Shown here: one piece after another, positions 21,408 to 30,223 of the stretch
How the letters are laid out: each line of letters begins with the position of its first letter
Numbering within the stretch: the stretch's first letter is position 1
Source: a virus
IMG/VR virus record: IMGVR_UViG_3300027747_000111
Span: 1-40,412 of that record
Length of the DNA stretch: 40,412 nt
Direction: 5' to 3' (one strand)
Translations under genes and position numbers: made by a program
The notes under the pieces: generated by a model
Told to the model about the DNA's origin: nothing
Databases searched by the model: none
Seen by the model: only the letters and a program-made list of their open reading frames with translations

Positions 21408-21755
21408 ATGACAGTAGGTCAGAAAACAGGTGGTAGACAGGTAGGAACGCCCAACAAGGCTACGCAAGAGGCTAGGCAGGCCATAGCTTCATTTGTGGAT
21501 GGAAACGCTCATAGGCTCACTGAGTGGCTCGACAAGGTAGCTGATGGAGACCCAGAGTATGAGATCAAGCCCAATCCTGCCAAAGCCTTTGAACTCTTCC
21601 AGAGCGTAGTGGAGTATCACATTCCCAAACTAGCTCGTTTAGATCACACTGGTCAAGTGGATGGTCATATGACGATAGATGTCAAAGCCAAGGAAGTGGT
21701 GGCTGACTTGGTTAAGAACATCGAACTCAAGCGTCAGTTGAAAAATGCAGACTGA
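21408..21755 (+). CDS. Terminase small subunit
   Basis: A 115-residue protein. The N-terminal GGRQVGTPNKATQEARQAIA is the 'GR..GTPNK.T.EAR' motif of small terminase-like phage proteins, followed by helices and a C-terminal helix (EVVADLVKNIELKRQLKN). It should recognise phage DNA and hand it to the large subunit, whose gene overlaps it by 11 bases. GAGG plus AAT spacing lies upstream of the ATG. Confidence 0.8.
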   Translation: MTVGQKTGGRQVGTPNKATQEARQAIASFVDGNAHRLTEWLDKVADGDPEYEIKPNPAKAFELFQSVVEYHIPKLARLDHTGQVDGHMTIDVKAKEVVADLVKNIELKRQLKNAD

Positions 21756-23181
21756 CATTCTGGATGACATTCAAGAATACTTAGAGAACCCAGAACTTCA
21801 GGCAAACCTAAATCATTTATCCCTAGAGGAGCTTACAGCCTTCAAATGGCACATGAGTTGGTTAGCCAACGCCCATGACCATCAGATTGTCCCTTCAGGG
21901 GATTGGTGGAACATTTGGCTCCTATTAGCAGGTAGGGGGGCAGGGAAGACCAGAACAGCGTCAGAAACAATTGGAAGGTGGGCATGGGAGACTCCTAACT
22001 CTAGGTGGCTATGTGCAGGCCCTACCTCTAGTGACGTGAGGGGAACCATGTTTGAGGGGGACTCTGGACTCCTGAATGTTATCCCCCAAGAATTGATCAA
22101 AGACTACAACAAGAGCTTTCACGAGCTTTACCTGACCAATGGCTCCTTACTGAAGGGTATCCCTGCCTCAGAGCCTGAGCGTTTCAGGGGAGGCCAGTGG
22201 CATGGTGCTTGGTGCGATGAGTTAGCCGCATGGGACTACATCACAGACGCTTGGGATCAAATCCAGTTTGCAGTACGCCTAGGCGCCAAGACAAGGATAA
22301 TCTGCACCACTACGCCTAGACCAAAGGACTTGATCGTGGACTTGGTAGGTAGGGATGGGGATGATGTGGTGGTGACCACAGCCTCGACCTACACTAACCT
22401 AGCTAACTTAGCACCCTCATTCAGAAAGCAGATCCTCCAATACGAAGGCACCAAATTAGGAAAACAAGAGATTTATGCTGAAATCCTAGATCCTGAGGAC
22501 ACTGGCATCATTAAGAGGTCTATGTTCAAGCTTTGGCCTTCTGGTAAAGCTTTCCCTAAGTTTGAGTACATTGTCCAAAGCTACGACTGTGCAACCTCAG
22601 AGAAGACTCAGAACGATGCCACTGCTTGTATAACCCTTGGAGTCTTTAAACCCACTGATGGCCCAATGAGTGCCATGGTGATCGACTGTTGGCAAGATAG
22701 ACTCCAGTACCCTGATCTACGCCCCAAGGTCAAAGAAGAGTTCGAGGTGGTGTTTGGCGAGGGTAAGGACAAGAAGAGGGTGGACTTGATACTAGTGGAG
22801 GACAAGTCAGCAGGCATTCAGTTGATCCAAGACCTTCAGAGAGCACATTTGCCTGTTCGGGCTTATAACCCGGGTCGCATCGACAAAGTCCAAAGGCTCA
22901 ATGTGGTCAGCCCTGTCATAGTTCATGGTCGAGTCTGGATACCTGAGAGTGGTAAGAACAAGGGCTTTGTCAAAGACTGGGCAGAAGGCATGGTCAGCCA
23001 AGTCTGCGCCTTCCCTGAGTCTGCTCACGATGATTATGTAGATGCCATGACCCAAGCTTTGAGGTTCCTAAGGGACACTGGATGGTTAGATGTTGATGGG
23101 CCAAGGCCAGATGACTACGATGAAGACGATTATGTGGACTCAGGAATGGCTAAGTCCAAAGGCAACCCCTATGCACAGTAA
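21745..23181 (+). CDS. Terminase large subunit
   Basis: A 478-residue packaging motor and nuclease. Walker A GRGAGKT (63-69), Walker B AWCDEL (155-160) with the catalytic Glu159, and the ATPase coupling motif CTTTP (187-191). The RNase H-like nuclease domain has SYDCA (Asp281), LVEDKSAG (Glu352) and HDDYVDAMTQAL (Asp429/430/433). All motifs are in order and spacing is normal. It docks on the portal and fills the capsid. The start overlaps the small subunit gene, so synthesis is coupled. Confidence 0.95.
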   Translation: MQTDILDDIQEYLENPELQANLNHLSLEELTAFKWHMSWLANAHDHQIVPSGDWWNIWLLLAGRGAGKTRTASETIGRWAWETPNSRWLCAGPTSSDVRGTMFEGDSGLLNVIPQELIKDYNKSFHELYLTNGSLLKGIPASEPERFRGGQWHGAWCDELAAWDYITDAWDQIQFAVRLGAKTRIICTTTPRPKDLIVDLVGRDGDDVVVTTASTYTNLANLAPSFRKQILQYEGTKLGKQEIYAEILDPEDTGIIKRSMFKLWPSGKAFPKFEYIVQSYDCATSEKTQNDATACITLGVFKPTDGPMSAMVIDCWQDRLQYPDLRPKVKEEFEVVFGEGKDKKRVDLILVEDKSAGIQLIQDLQRAHLPVRAYNPGRIDKVQRLNVVSPVIVHGRVWIPESGKNKGFVKDWAEGMVSQVCAFPESAHDDYVDAMTQALRFLRDTGWLDVDGPRPDDYDEDDYVDSGMAKSKGNPYAQ

Positions 23182-23240
23182 GGTAGACCAAAACCCAAAC
23201 CCTAGTCATAATAGGTGTATTCCCACCCTACGAGGTCAGA

Positions 23241-25328
23241 ATGGCTGATGCACTACTAAGCGGTGTCTTGCCCGCTATTTATTCCTTTGGCGATAGGGCT
23301 AAACGCCAACTCAAAGACCTTTTGTCTAATCCATCTGGAGTGGTGCAACAAGCTTCTGGTCAACTCATTGACAATCAAAAGCAAATTGCAGACTTGCATA
23401 ACCAAGCTTTTGGTGATTCACGCAATCCACTCAAAATCACAAATAGACAAGCATTCAATGAATTGGCTGACAAAGCGACCAATTCCATGATGGACATGAA
23501 TGCAGGTGTGATTAAGCCTAAAACAGCAAAGTCATTAGGTCTCCGTCCCTCGGAATTTGATGCTTATCAAAAGGCTTTTGAGCAAATTCAAGAGAGTGGT
23601 GGCATTCCTAGATCGATGAAAGAAGTTGCCAAGCTTACAGGTAAAGAAGAAGACATTGCTCGTTCTATGATGACAAACCCTGTTTTTAAGGCCAAGGGAT
23701 TGGAGCAAATACCTGTTAGCTCAGTAGAAGAAGCATTGGCAAATAGAAATAGATATAGGGCAGAGCCTGCAAGAACCCCCGGCCCTAAAGCCTCTGAGAA
23801 AGAATGGGCTGAATGGGGTGCCAAGCATGGTGTCAATATGAGTGTCAGCCCTGATGTGCCACTTGGTATATCTGACTTGACTACGGGCAGAGAGGTGAAG
23901 ATTCCCGGCGGTCTTGAGGGCACTTTTACCATACCTGATATGTTCAAGATCAAGGCAATGAATATTGATCCAAATTCTTTGCCCAAAGATGTGCATGATC
24001 AATTGATGAAGAAGTTCATTAGGACGCATAAGATTGAAAATCCAGATGAAGTGGATATGTTCAATAGGCTGAACTTTGCTCTATTGTCTCCAAATGCTCC
24101 ATTGACTCCCAACGAGTTCTTAGCACAAAGAGCTAGACTTGTGAACATGGATGAGCTAAAGGCTTTAGCAGGTCGTGTTGGAGAGCCAAACTTATCTAAG
24201 ACTGCTGATTTGCAATTGGGCACTGGAGCCGCAGGTCGTGGTGGTATGGGTGTTTCAGGTACAGCAGATTTAGGTAATCAGGCAGTATTGGCTAAGTTAA
24301 TATTAGATAAACCTGAAATGTTTAAGCTTCAGCCTAATGAGACTATGAGGGATGTGACCACAAGGGTTATGAATCAGGTGCCGGGTCTTGGGCCAAAGAC
24401 TGCATCTTTAGGTACACCATGGTTAGACCTCGAAAAGGCCAACACTTCTGCTGTTGACTTGCATATGATCAGAAACTCATATAAACAAATGTTGGATGAT
24501 CCAGATGTGGGTGAGGCATTTAGGGGAAGAATGTCAGCACTTTTGGGTACTAAACCTACTACAAAAGCAATATTAGAAGCAGATCCTAATAAAGTAGAAG
24601 ATGCCGCCATAAACGTAATTGGTGGCACACAAATGGGAAGAATGTATAGATTGAAGAGTGGTGAACTCAATGATATTCCTAGTGTTGCAACACCAGAAAA
24701 ACTTGCTTATGAGCCTAAAACATTTCAAGATTTCAATCCTTTCTACAGCAAAGTAGTTGATTATGTTGATCAGTCAAGAGGTCAAAATCCAATATTAGAG
24801 TTGTTTCCTGAGCAATGGCGTAAATGGGATATGTATCGTGGGCGTATTGAACCCCATGAGTTTGCCCACCCAGACTTTAGAAAGCTTCCAAGGCAATCAT
24901 GGTCTGAAATGGCTGATGCATTGCAAGCACATAAGAATGCAGGATACACACAAGCTAATTCTCCAGTAATGAAAAAAAGTGATTGGCGTGAGCTTTATTA
25001 TGGAGGCCATTTGCCTTTGCCAATCTTAGGTGCAGAAGCAATTAGAGAAGCACAGCCTGAGCCTGAAATGAAACGTGGTGGAAGTGTGTCTATCAGTAGT
25101 AACCCTGACACCATGTTTATGGAACTGGCAGACAGGAAGTTAGCTAAAGGTGGTGCAGTCCTTAGCTTAGAGACCAATCTGCCTGCCTTACCTAAGACAG
25201 ACTATCACTCAATAGACAAGTTAATGGCACACATATCTAAAGAACACAAAATACCACCACAAAAGCTACACGATGACTTTGTTGCAAAGCACCATATGAC
25301 ACCAGATACATGGATTAAAAGGAAATAA
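23241..25328 (+). CDS. Large virion-associated protein with HhH-GPD-like motif
   Basis: A 695-residue protein between terminase and portal. Residues 376-410 read VMNQVPGLGPKTASLGTPWL...TSAVDLHM, matching the helix-hairpin-helix and following Asp of HhH-GPD DNA glycosylases (LPGVGRKTA...VDTHV in endonuclease III), with Lys386 and Asp406 kept, 20 residues apart. Upstream GGMGVSGTADL and downstream ILELFPEQWRKWD, RIEPHEFAHPDF belong to the same phage family as I recall it. The C-terminus has KRGGSVSI and AKGGAVLS. Possible role: a polyvalent protein packaged or injected with the genome. Enzymatic activity is unproven. Confidence 0.65.
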   Translation: MADALLSGVLPAIYSFGDRAKRQLKDLLSNPSGVVQQASGQLIDNQKQIADLHNQAFGDSRNPLKITNRQAFNELADKATNSMMDMNAGVIKPKTAKSLGLRPSEFDAYQKAFEQIQESGGIPRSMKEVAKLTGKEEDIARSMMTNPVFKAKGLEQIPVSSVEEALANRNRYRAEPARTPGPKASEKEWAEWGAKHGVNMSVSPDVPLGISDLTTGREVKIPGGLEGTFTIPDMFKIKAMNIDPNSLPKDVHDQLMKKFIRTHKIENPDEVDMFNRLNFALLSPNAPLTPNEFLAQRARLVNMDELKALAGRVGEPNLSKTADLQLGTGAAGRGGMGVSGTADLGNQAVLAKLILDKPEMFKLQPNETMRDVTTRVMNQVPGLGPKTASLGTPWLDLEKANTSAVDLHMIRNSYKQMLDDPDVGEAFRGRMSALLGTKPTTKAILEADPNKVEDAAINVIGGTQMGRMYRLKSGELNDIPSVATPEKLAYEPKTFQDFNPFYSKVVDYVDQSRGQNPILELFPEQWRKWDMYRGRIEPHEFAHPDFRKLPRQSWSEMADALQAHKNAGYTQANSPVMKKSDWRELYYGGHLPLPILGAEAIREAQPEPEMKRGGSVSISSNPDTMFMELADRKLAKGGAVLSLETNLPALPKTDYHSIDKLMAHISKEHKIPPQKLHDDFVAKHHMTPDTWIKRK

Positions 25329-25330
25329 TT

Positions 25331-27943
25331 ATGGCTACTGAAATGCCTATTGAACAAGACTACCAACGCTTTGTGGATGGCGTGTCTGAGCCTGCAGAGG
25401 ATGGTAGCGTCACTGTTGACCTTCCTGAGGATGGCGTGTCTGAGCCTGCAGAGGATGGTAGCGTCACTGTTGACCTACCTGAGGAAGAGATGGACATCGA
25501 GGAACTGCCTGATGGCTCTGCAATTATCACGACTGATGACTACCAAGGCCCTGAGGAGGACGAGGACTTCTACCAAAACTTGGCTGAGGAGTTTGATCCC
25601 TATGAGCTAAACCGTATTGCTATGCGTTATGTAGACCTCGTAGAGAACGACAAGCAGAGTCGTGAGGAGCGAGACAAACAGTACGAAGAAGGATTGAAGA
25701 GAACAGGGTTGGGTAAGGATGCCCCCGGAGGGGCTAACTTCCTCGGAGCTTCCAAGGTAGTCCATCCCATCATGGCTGAGGCTTGCGTAGACTTTGCCTC
25801 CAGAGCCATCAAGGAGATGTTCCCACCTGATGGCCCAACTAGAACAAAGATTATTGGTGATGTTGACAAGAAGAAAGTTGAAGTAGCAGAGCGTAAACGT
25901 GACTACATGAACTGGCAGTTAACAGAGCAAATCGAAGAGTTCAGGGACGAACAAGAGCAGTTACTGACCCAACTTCCTCTTGGTGGCTCACAGTACCTCA
26001 AAATGTGGTATGACGAAGGCAAAAAACGTCCCTGTACAGAGTTTGTGCCCATAGATAACATCTACCTACCCTATGCCTCAGGCAACTTCTACACTGCCCA
26101 AAGGGTGACTGAGGTCAATACCATTACCTCTTGGGAGTTCCAACGAAGGGTGGACTCAGGTCTCTACAGAGACATCAGTATGATCAGAGCGTCTGCAGAG
26201 CCTGAGATGAGCTACGCTGAAAAAGCAAACGCCAAGATCGAAGGTAAGAAATTTCAAGACAATGACGATGGAGTCAGGAACGTATTCCACATCTATACAT
26301 GGCTAGAGATGGATGAAGACAGACGCACTAAGGGCGAGACTGCTCCTTACATCATGATGATTGATGAGTTAGACATGAAGTGCGTTGGCCTCTATCGGAA
26401 TTGGGAAGAGGGCGATGAGACCATGACCAAGTTGGATTGGCTTATAGAGTTCAAGTTCATACCTTGGCGTGGAGCTTATGCGATTGGATTGCCTCATCTC
26501 ATTGGGGGACTGTCTGCGGCTCTCACAGGATCGCTTCGTGCTCTCCTAGACTCTGCACATATCAACAATTCAGCAACAATGTTGAAGATCAAGGGTGCGA
26601 GGATGTCTGGTCAAACCCAACAAGTTGAGGTCACTCAGGTGGCTGAGATTGAGGGTGCCCCGGGCGTTGACGATGTACGCAAGATAGCCATGCCCATGCC
26701 TTTTAATCCTCCTAGCCCAGTGCTGATGGAGTTGTTGGGTTGGCTCACAAATGCGGCTAAAGGGGTGGTGTCCACCTCAGAAGAGAAGATTGCAGAAGCA
26801 GGCAACAATATGCCTGTAGGAACAGCCCAAGCCCTTATCGAACAAGGTGCTCACGTCTACTCAGCCATCCATGCCCGATTGCACGAGTCACAAGCTCGTG
26901 TCTTGAAAGTTTTGGGTAGGCTGAATAGATGGTATCTAGATGACCAAAGACGTGGTGAGATGGTCGTTGACTTGGACATCCATAGGGAAGACTTCAAGCG
27001 AAACACTGATGTTATACCAGTCTCTGATCCACATATTTTCTCTGAAACCCAGAGAATGGCTCAGACTCAGGCTGTGATGTCCATCATGGCTCAGTACCCA
27101 CAAGCTTTTAACCAAAAGGCAGTGCTTGAGCGATTTTTGAAGCAGATGAAGATACCTCAGATCAATGAGTTAATGATCATGGAGCCTGTAGAGGACATGA
27201 TTGATAGCTCACAAGAGAATGTCTTGATGATGACTGGTCAGCCTGCTAAAGCATATGACACCCAAGATCACCTTGCTCACATACAAAGTCACTTAGATTT
27301 CTATCAAAATCCAGTGTTTGGTGGTGCAAACCCATTGATCATGCCTTCTTTGATACAACCTATGGTCACTCATATACAACAACACTTTGGTATGTGGTAT
27401 CAATCTAGGATGAATGAGTATGTTGAGAAGGCCATGAGGGGCAAGATGATTGACTACGACAACCCTGAGATTACTCCCAAGGCTGACAAACTGTATGCAT
27501 TGGCCTCTCAGCACGTCCAACAAGACTCTGAGCAGACATTTGCCCACGTTATGCCCATTTTCCAACAGATGATGCAACAAATTCAGCAATTAAAACAGCA
27601 AGCACAGCCCCCAATGGACGCTGACGCTCAGGCTTTGGTGCAAACTTCTATGGCTGAGACACAGCGTAGGGCACAAAAAGACCAAGTTGACGCTCAAATG
27701 GCTCAAGCCAAGCTAGTTAATAGCCAACAATTGGAACAAGCCAAGCTAAAAGCTGATGCTGACAAGTTTATGGCTGAAAAACAGATGGATTTAGCTATAA
27801 ATACTGAAGATAACCGCACCAAAGAGCGTATTGAATCTGCAAAATTGACCCATGAAGGGGGCAAATTGCAACACGAGCAGGTGAAAACTGCACTGGGACT
27901 TGAAAACCAAGCTCAGAACTTTCTAGGAGGACAAAATGTCTAG
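25331..27943 (+). CDS. Portal protein
   Basis: An 870-residue podovirus-type portal. Recognisable segments are FLGASKVVHPIMAEACVDFA, EMFPPDGPTRTKI, LPLGGSQYLKMWYDEG and FVPIDNIYLPYASGNF, the clip and wing region of large P22/T7-type portals. The C-terminal ~120 residues are a Gln/Ala-rich coiled coil (barrel-like). The N-terminus carries an 18-residue sequence twice in tandem (residues 16-33 and 34-51). The portal nucleates capsid assembly and is the DNA gate. AAAGGAAATAATT provides the RBS. Its end overlaps a 50-residue gene. Confidence 0.9.
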   Translation: MATEMPIEQDYQRFVDGVSEPAEDGSVTVDLPEDGVSEPAEDGSVTVDLPEEEMDIEELPDGSAIITTDDYQGPEEDEDFYQNLAEEFDPYELNRIAMRYVDLVENDKQSREERDKQYEEGLKRTGLGKDAPGGANFLGASKVVHPIMAEACVDFASRAIKEMFPPDGPTRTKIIGDVDKKKVEVAERKRDYMNWQLTEQIEEFRDEQEQLLTQLPLGGSQYLKMWYDEGKKRPCTEFVPIDNIYLPYASGNFYTAQRVTEVNTITSWEFQRRVDSGLYRDISMIRASAEPEMSYAEKANAKIEGKKFQDNDDGVRNVFHIYTWLEMDEDRRTKGETAPYIMMIDELDMKCVGLYRNWEEGDETMTKLDWLIEFKFIPWRGAYAIGLPHLIGGLSAALTGSLRALLDSAHINNSATMLKIKGARMSGQTQQVEVTQVAEIEGAPGVDDVRKIAMPMPFNPPSPVLMELLGWLTNAAKGVVSTSEEKIAEAGNNMPVGTAQALIEQGAHVYSAIHARLHESQARVLKVLGRLNRWYLDDQRRGEMVVDLDIHREDFKRNTDVIPVSDPHIFSETQRMAQTQAVMSIMAQYPQAFNQKAVLERFLKQMKIPQINELMIMEPVEDMIDSSQENVLMMTGQPAKAYDTQDHLAHIQSHLDFYQNPVFGGANPLIMPSLIQPMVTHIQQHFGMWYQSRMNEYVEKAMRGKMIDYDNPEITPKADKLYALASQHVQQDSEQTFAHVMPIFQQMMQQIQQLKQQAQPPMDADAQALVQTSMAETQRRAQKDQVDAQMAQAKLVNSQQLEQAKLKADADKFMAEKQMDLAINTEDNRTKERIESAKLTHEGGKLQHEQVKTALGLENQAQNFLGGQNV
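25376..25483 (+). repeat. 54-bp in-frame tandem duplication in the portal gene
   Basis: Copies at 25376-25429 and 25430-25483 differ at one base only (CTT/CTA). They encode DGVSEPAEDGSVTVDLPE twice. In-frame and with a synonymous difference, this is a recent but real duplication rather than an assembly join. The core DGSxxVDLPE also occurs once near the N-terminus of the scaffold protein. Confidence 0.95.
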
Positions 27944-28088
27944 TGATGCAGAGCAAAAAGGCGAATTAGTTCGTCAACACAAGCGTATCGCTATGGGCGA
28001 AAAGCTTGATGGCACATCTTTAAAGGGCAAAGGCGATACAAAGCCAACTAAACCACAAGGAGGACTAGCACAAGCAAAGAAAAAATAA
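27936..28088 (+). CDS. 50-aa basic protein in the head operon
   Basis: A perfect AGGAGG five bases before the ATG marks this small gene, which overlaps the portal stop and ends directly before the next ATG (TAAATG). The product is basic and flexible (LVRQHKRIAMGEKLDGTSLK, Gly/Lys/Gln tail). No domain; perhaps a small virion or assembly factor. Strong RBS and tight packing are the evidence that it is translated. Confidence 0.7.
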   Translation: MSSDAEQKGELVRQHKRIAMGEKLDGTSLKGKGDTKPTKPQGGLAQAKKK

Positions 28089-28283
28089 ATGATCTCTATA
28101 ACTCAAGTCATCAGCGTTACTAAGGCACGCCAAGCTGAAATAGCTTTTTCTCTTGGAGCAGGAAATGCTTCTACATGGGAAGCGTACCAACGTATGGTGG
28201 GTATTTATTTGGGGCACCAAGAAGTTTTGGATGCCATTAACAACTTGTTAGATCAAGAAGAGGAAAAAGAGAATGAGCGATAG
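28089..28283 (+). CDS. 64-aa hypothetical protein in the head operon
   Basis: A helical, acidic-tailed protein (SITQVISVTKARQAEIAFSL, EVLDAINNLLDQEEEKENE) of a type common between portal and scaffold genes in related phages. It begins at the base after the preceding stop and overlaps the co-chaperonin gene by 11 bases. Function unknown. Confidence 0.65.
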   Translation: MISITQVISVTKARQAEIAFSLGAGNASTWEAYQRMVGIYLGHQEVLDAINNLLDQEEEKENER

Positions 28284-28704
28284 CACCGTAGCTTCTAGCG
28301 AAGCTGAGATAAATTGGGCCTTTCCAGTTGTAGATCCGGGAGCGAAGCCATTAGGTGGAAGAATCTTAGTTCAACTCAGAAGAACTAAGACGAGAACGAC
28401 TAGTGCAGGGATCATTTTGGTTTCAGAGACCAAAGAGACTGAAAAGTGGCAAAACATGGTAGCTAAGGTCATTGAGATTGGCCCTCTAGCATTCAAAAAC
28501 CGAGACACTATGCAAGGTTGGCCTGAAGGCTCATGGTGTGAGGTTGGAGACTACATCCGTGTCCCAAAATGGGGTGGTGACAGGTGGGAAGTTGAAGTTG
28601 AGGGTGAAAAAGACGAGGATAAAGCCTTGTTCATGATCCTAAACGACCACGAAGTCATAGCCAAAGTCACTTGTGATCCACTAGCAATGAGGGCGTTCAT
28701 ATGA
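28273..28704 (+). CDS. GroES-like co-chaperonin (Cpn10 family)
   Basis: A 143-residue protein with the Cpn10 fold pattern: PLGGRILVQLRRT as first strand, a mobile loop at about 38-58 holding the GroEL-contact tripeptide in SAGIILVSET (IIL, as IVL in GroES), then VAKVIEIGP, VGDYIRVPKWGG and FMILNDHEVIAKV as the last beta strands. It would cap host GroEL and help fold the major capsid protein, as T4 gp31 does. Its place between portal and scaffold supports that. GAGG precedes the ATG, and the end overlaps the scaffold ATG (ATGA). Confidence 0.85.
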   Translation: MSDSTVASSEAEINWAFPVVDPGAKPLGGRILVQLRRTKTRTTSAGIILVSETKETEKWQNMVAKVIEIGPLAFKNRDTMQGWPEGSWCEVGDYIRVPKWGGDRWEVEVEGEKDEDKALFMILNDHEVIAKVTCDPLAMRAFI

Positions 28705-29642
28705 GCACAGAAACAACAGAAAAGTTAGACATTAACGTAAAAGAAAAGGTTGATGGTTCAGCATTGGTCGATCTTCCTGAGGATTTAATGCCTGAGGAAG
28801 AAGAACAAAAGGCTGAGGGTGGTTCAGTTCCTGATGATGGTGGAGAAGACCATCCAGATGACACCCAAGCCATTCGTGATGCTAGACGAGCAAAGCGTAG
28901 GTACAAGAAAGAGATAGCCAAAGCCACTTCTAGCGAGAAGGAAGCCCAACTGAACCTTCTTAGAAGACAAAACGAGGCTCTTATGGGGCGTCTAGCAGTT
29001 GTGGAGCACAAAACCCACAGTGCAGACTTAGCTCGTATAGACAAGGCTATTGAAGACCAAGAGCTTAGATTGCAGTATGCCAAGATGAAGATGTCTGAGG
29101 CCATGCAAGTAAGTGATGGTGATGCTTTTAACAAAGCACAAGAGATGTGGGACGAGACTAGGACAGCTATTAGAGACTTAAAAGGCTTTAAAGATGCTCA
29201 GGTCAGACCACGTCAAACTAACAATATTCCTGATCCAAAGGTTCAGAAGCACGCATCTGACTGGATGGAGAGGAATTCTTGGTACAACCCCAATGGGACT
29301 GATACCGATTCAAGAATCGCCAAAGTAATTGACGAAGACCTCGTCAAAGAGGGTTGGAATCCTTCTGATTCCGAATATTGGGATGAGTTAGATAATCGCT
29401 TGTCAAAGCGTATCAACCCTAGATACAATGACGATATGGACGGTAAACCGTTTGTTAAGAGACCAAGGAGTGTGCAGACTGGCACTGGACGTGAGACTGT
29501 TTATGGTTCTTCTAACCGAACTCAAATCACGCTAAGACCCGAACAGGTTCGAGCGATGAAAGATGCAGGTTTCTGGGATGATCCTCAGAAGAGAGCCAAG
29601 ATGATCAAGCGATATGCCCAAGAAGCTAGAAATAACACTTAA
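28701..29642 (+). CDS. Scaffolding protein
   Basis: A 313-residue protein with an acidic disordered N-terminus (Glu/Asp-rich to residue 55), a long charged coiled coil (about 57-155; KRRYKKEIAKATSSEKEAQL, LQYAKMKMSEAMQ) and a basic C-terminus (QKRAKMIKRYAQEA) that would bind the capsid protein. This layout and the position just before the capsid genes are typical of podovirus scaffolds. The N-terminus has VDGSALVDLPEDL, shared in part with the portal N-terminus. Translation is coupled to the co-chaperonin. Confidence 0.8.
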   Translation: MSTETTEKLDINVKEKVDGSALVDLPEDLMPEEEEQKAEGGSVPDDGGEDHPDDTQAIRDARRAKRRYKKEIAKATSSEKEAQLNLLRRQNEALMGRLAVVEHKTHSADLARIDKAIEDQELRLQYAKMKMSEAMQVSDGDAFNKAQEMWDETRTAIRDLKGFKDAQVRPRQTNNIPDPKVQKHASDWMERNSWYNPNGTDTDSRIAKVIDEDLVKEGWNPSDSEYWDELDNRLSKRINPRYNDDMDGKPFVKRPRSVQTGTGRETVYGSSNRTQITLRPEQVRAMKDAGFWDDPQKRAKMIKRYAQEARNNT

Positions 29643-29658
29643 CTAAGGAATCAAACAA

Positions 29659-30201
29659 ATGGAATCACGTTTAAAAAAATCTTTAACTGCAGGTGGTCGT
29701 GAAAGTCGTGCTAGTCAGGATACCACTAGATTACCTCCAGAAGAGAAGTTCATGAGCGCACAAGAGCGTCGCAAGATGTGGAGTGAGGAATGGACACAGA
29801 GTGCTTTACCCAAAGTACCTGAGATGCCGGGGTGGCATCTGTGTTGGCTGTCAACTACCAACAGCTACGATAGCATTGATAAGCGTATGAGATTAGGTTA
29901 TATCCCTGTGAAAGCAGACGAGATGCCTCATTTTGAGAATTACAAAGTCAAAGCAGGAGAGCACATTGGTTTTATTGCCTGTAATGAAATGATCTTGTAT
30001 AAACTTCCTATGGACATTTATCAAGACGTGATGTTACAGATGCACCATGAGGCACCCAATGAGGAGGCTGAGAAGATCAGAGTCCAAGTTGAGCAACTTC
30101 AAGGAACAGACAGTTCAGGCAGAAGTCTTACTGACATTGAAGGCGATGGTCTAAAGCAGTTAAGCCGAAAAAATGTTCCCAATCCCATATTTCATGGGTG
30201 A
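29659..30201 (+). CDS. Head-region protein of unknown function (180 aa)
   Basis: The N-terminus is basic (MESRLKKSLTAGGRES), then WHLCWLSTTNSYDSIDKRMR, LGYIPVKADEMPHF and AGEHIGFIACNEMILYKLPM form a mixed alpha/beta domain that I recall from related podoviruses between scaffold and capsid genes. The C-terminal helix is charged (EEAEKIRVQVEQLQG). Role unknown; possibly a minor head or assembly protein. AAGGAA lies about nine bases before the ATG. Confidence 0.65.
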   Translation: MESRLKKSLTAGGRESRASQDTTRLPPEEKFMSAQERRKMWSEEWTQSALPKVPEMPGWHLCWLSTTNSYDSIDKRMRLGYIPVKADEMPHFENYKVKAGEHIGFIACNEMILYKLPMDIYQDVMLQMHHEAPNEEAEKIRVQVEQLQGTDSSGRSLTDIEGDGLKQLSRKNVPNPIFHG

Positions 30202-30223
30202 GGATTTTTAACAAGGAGTTATT

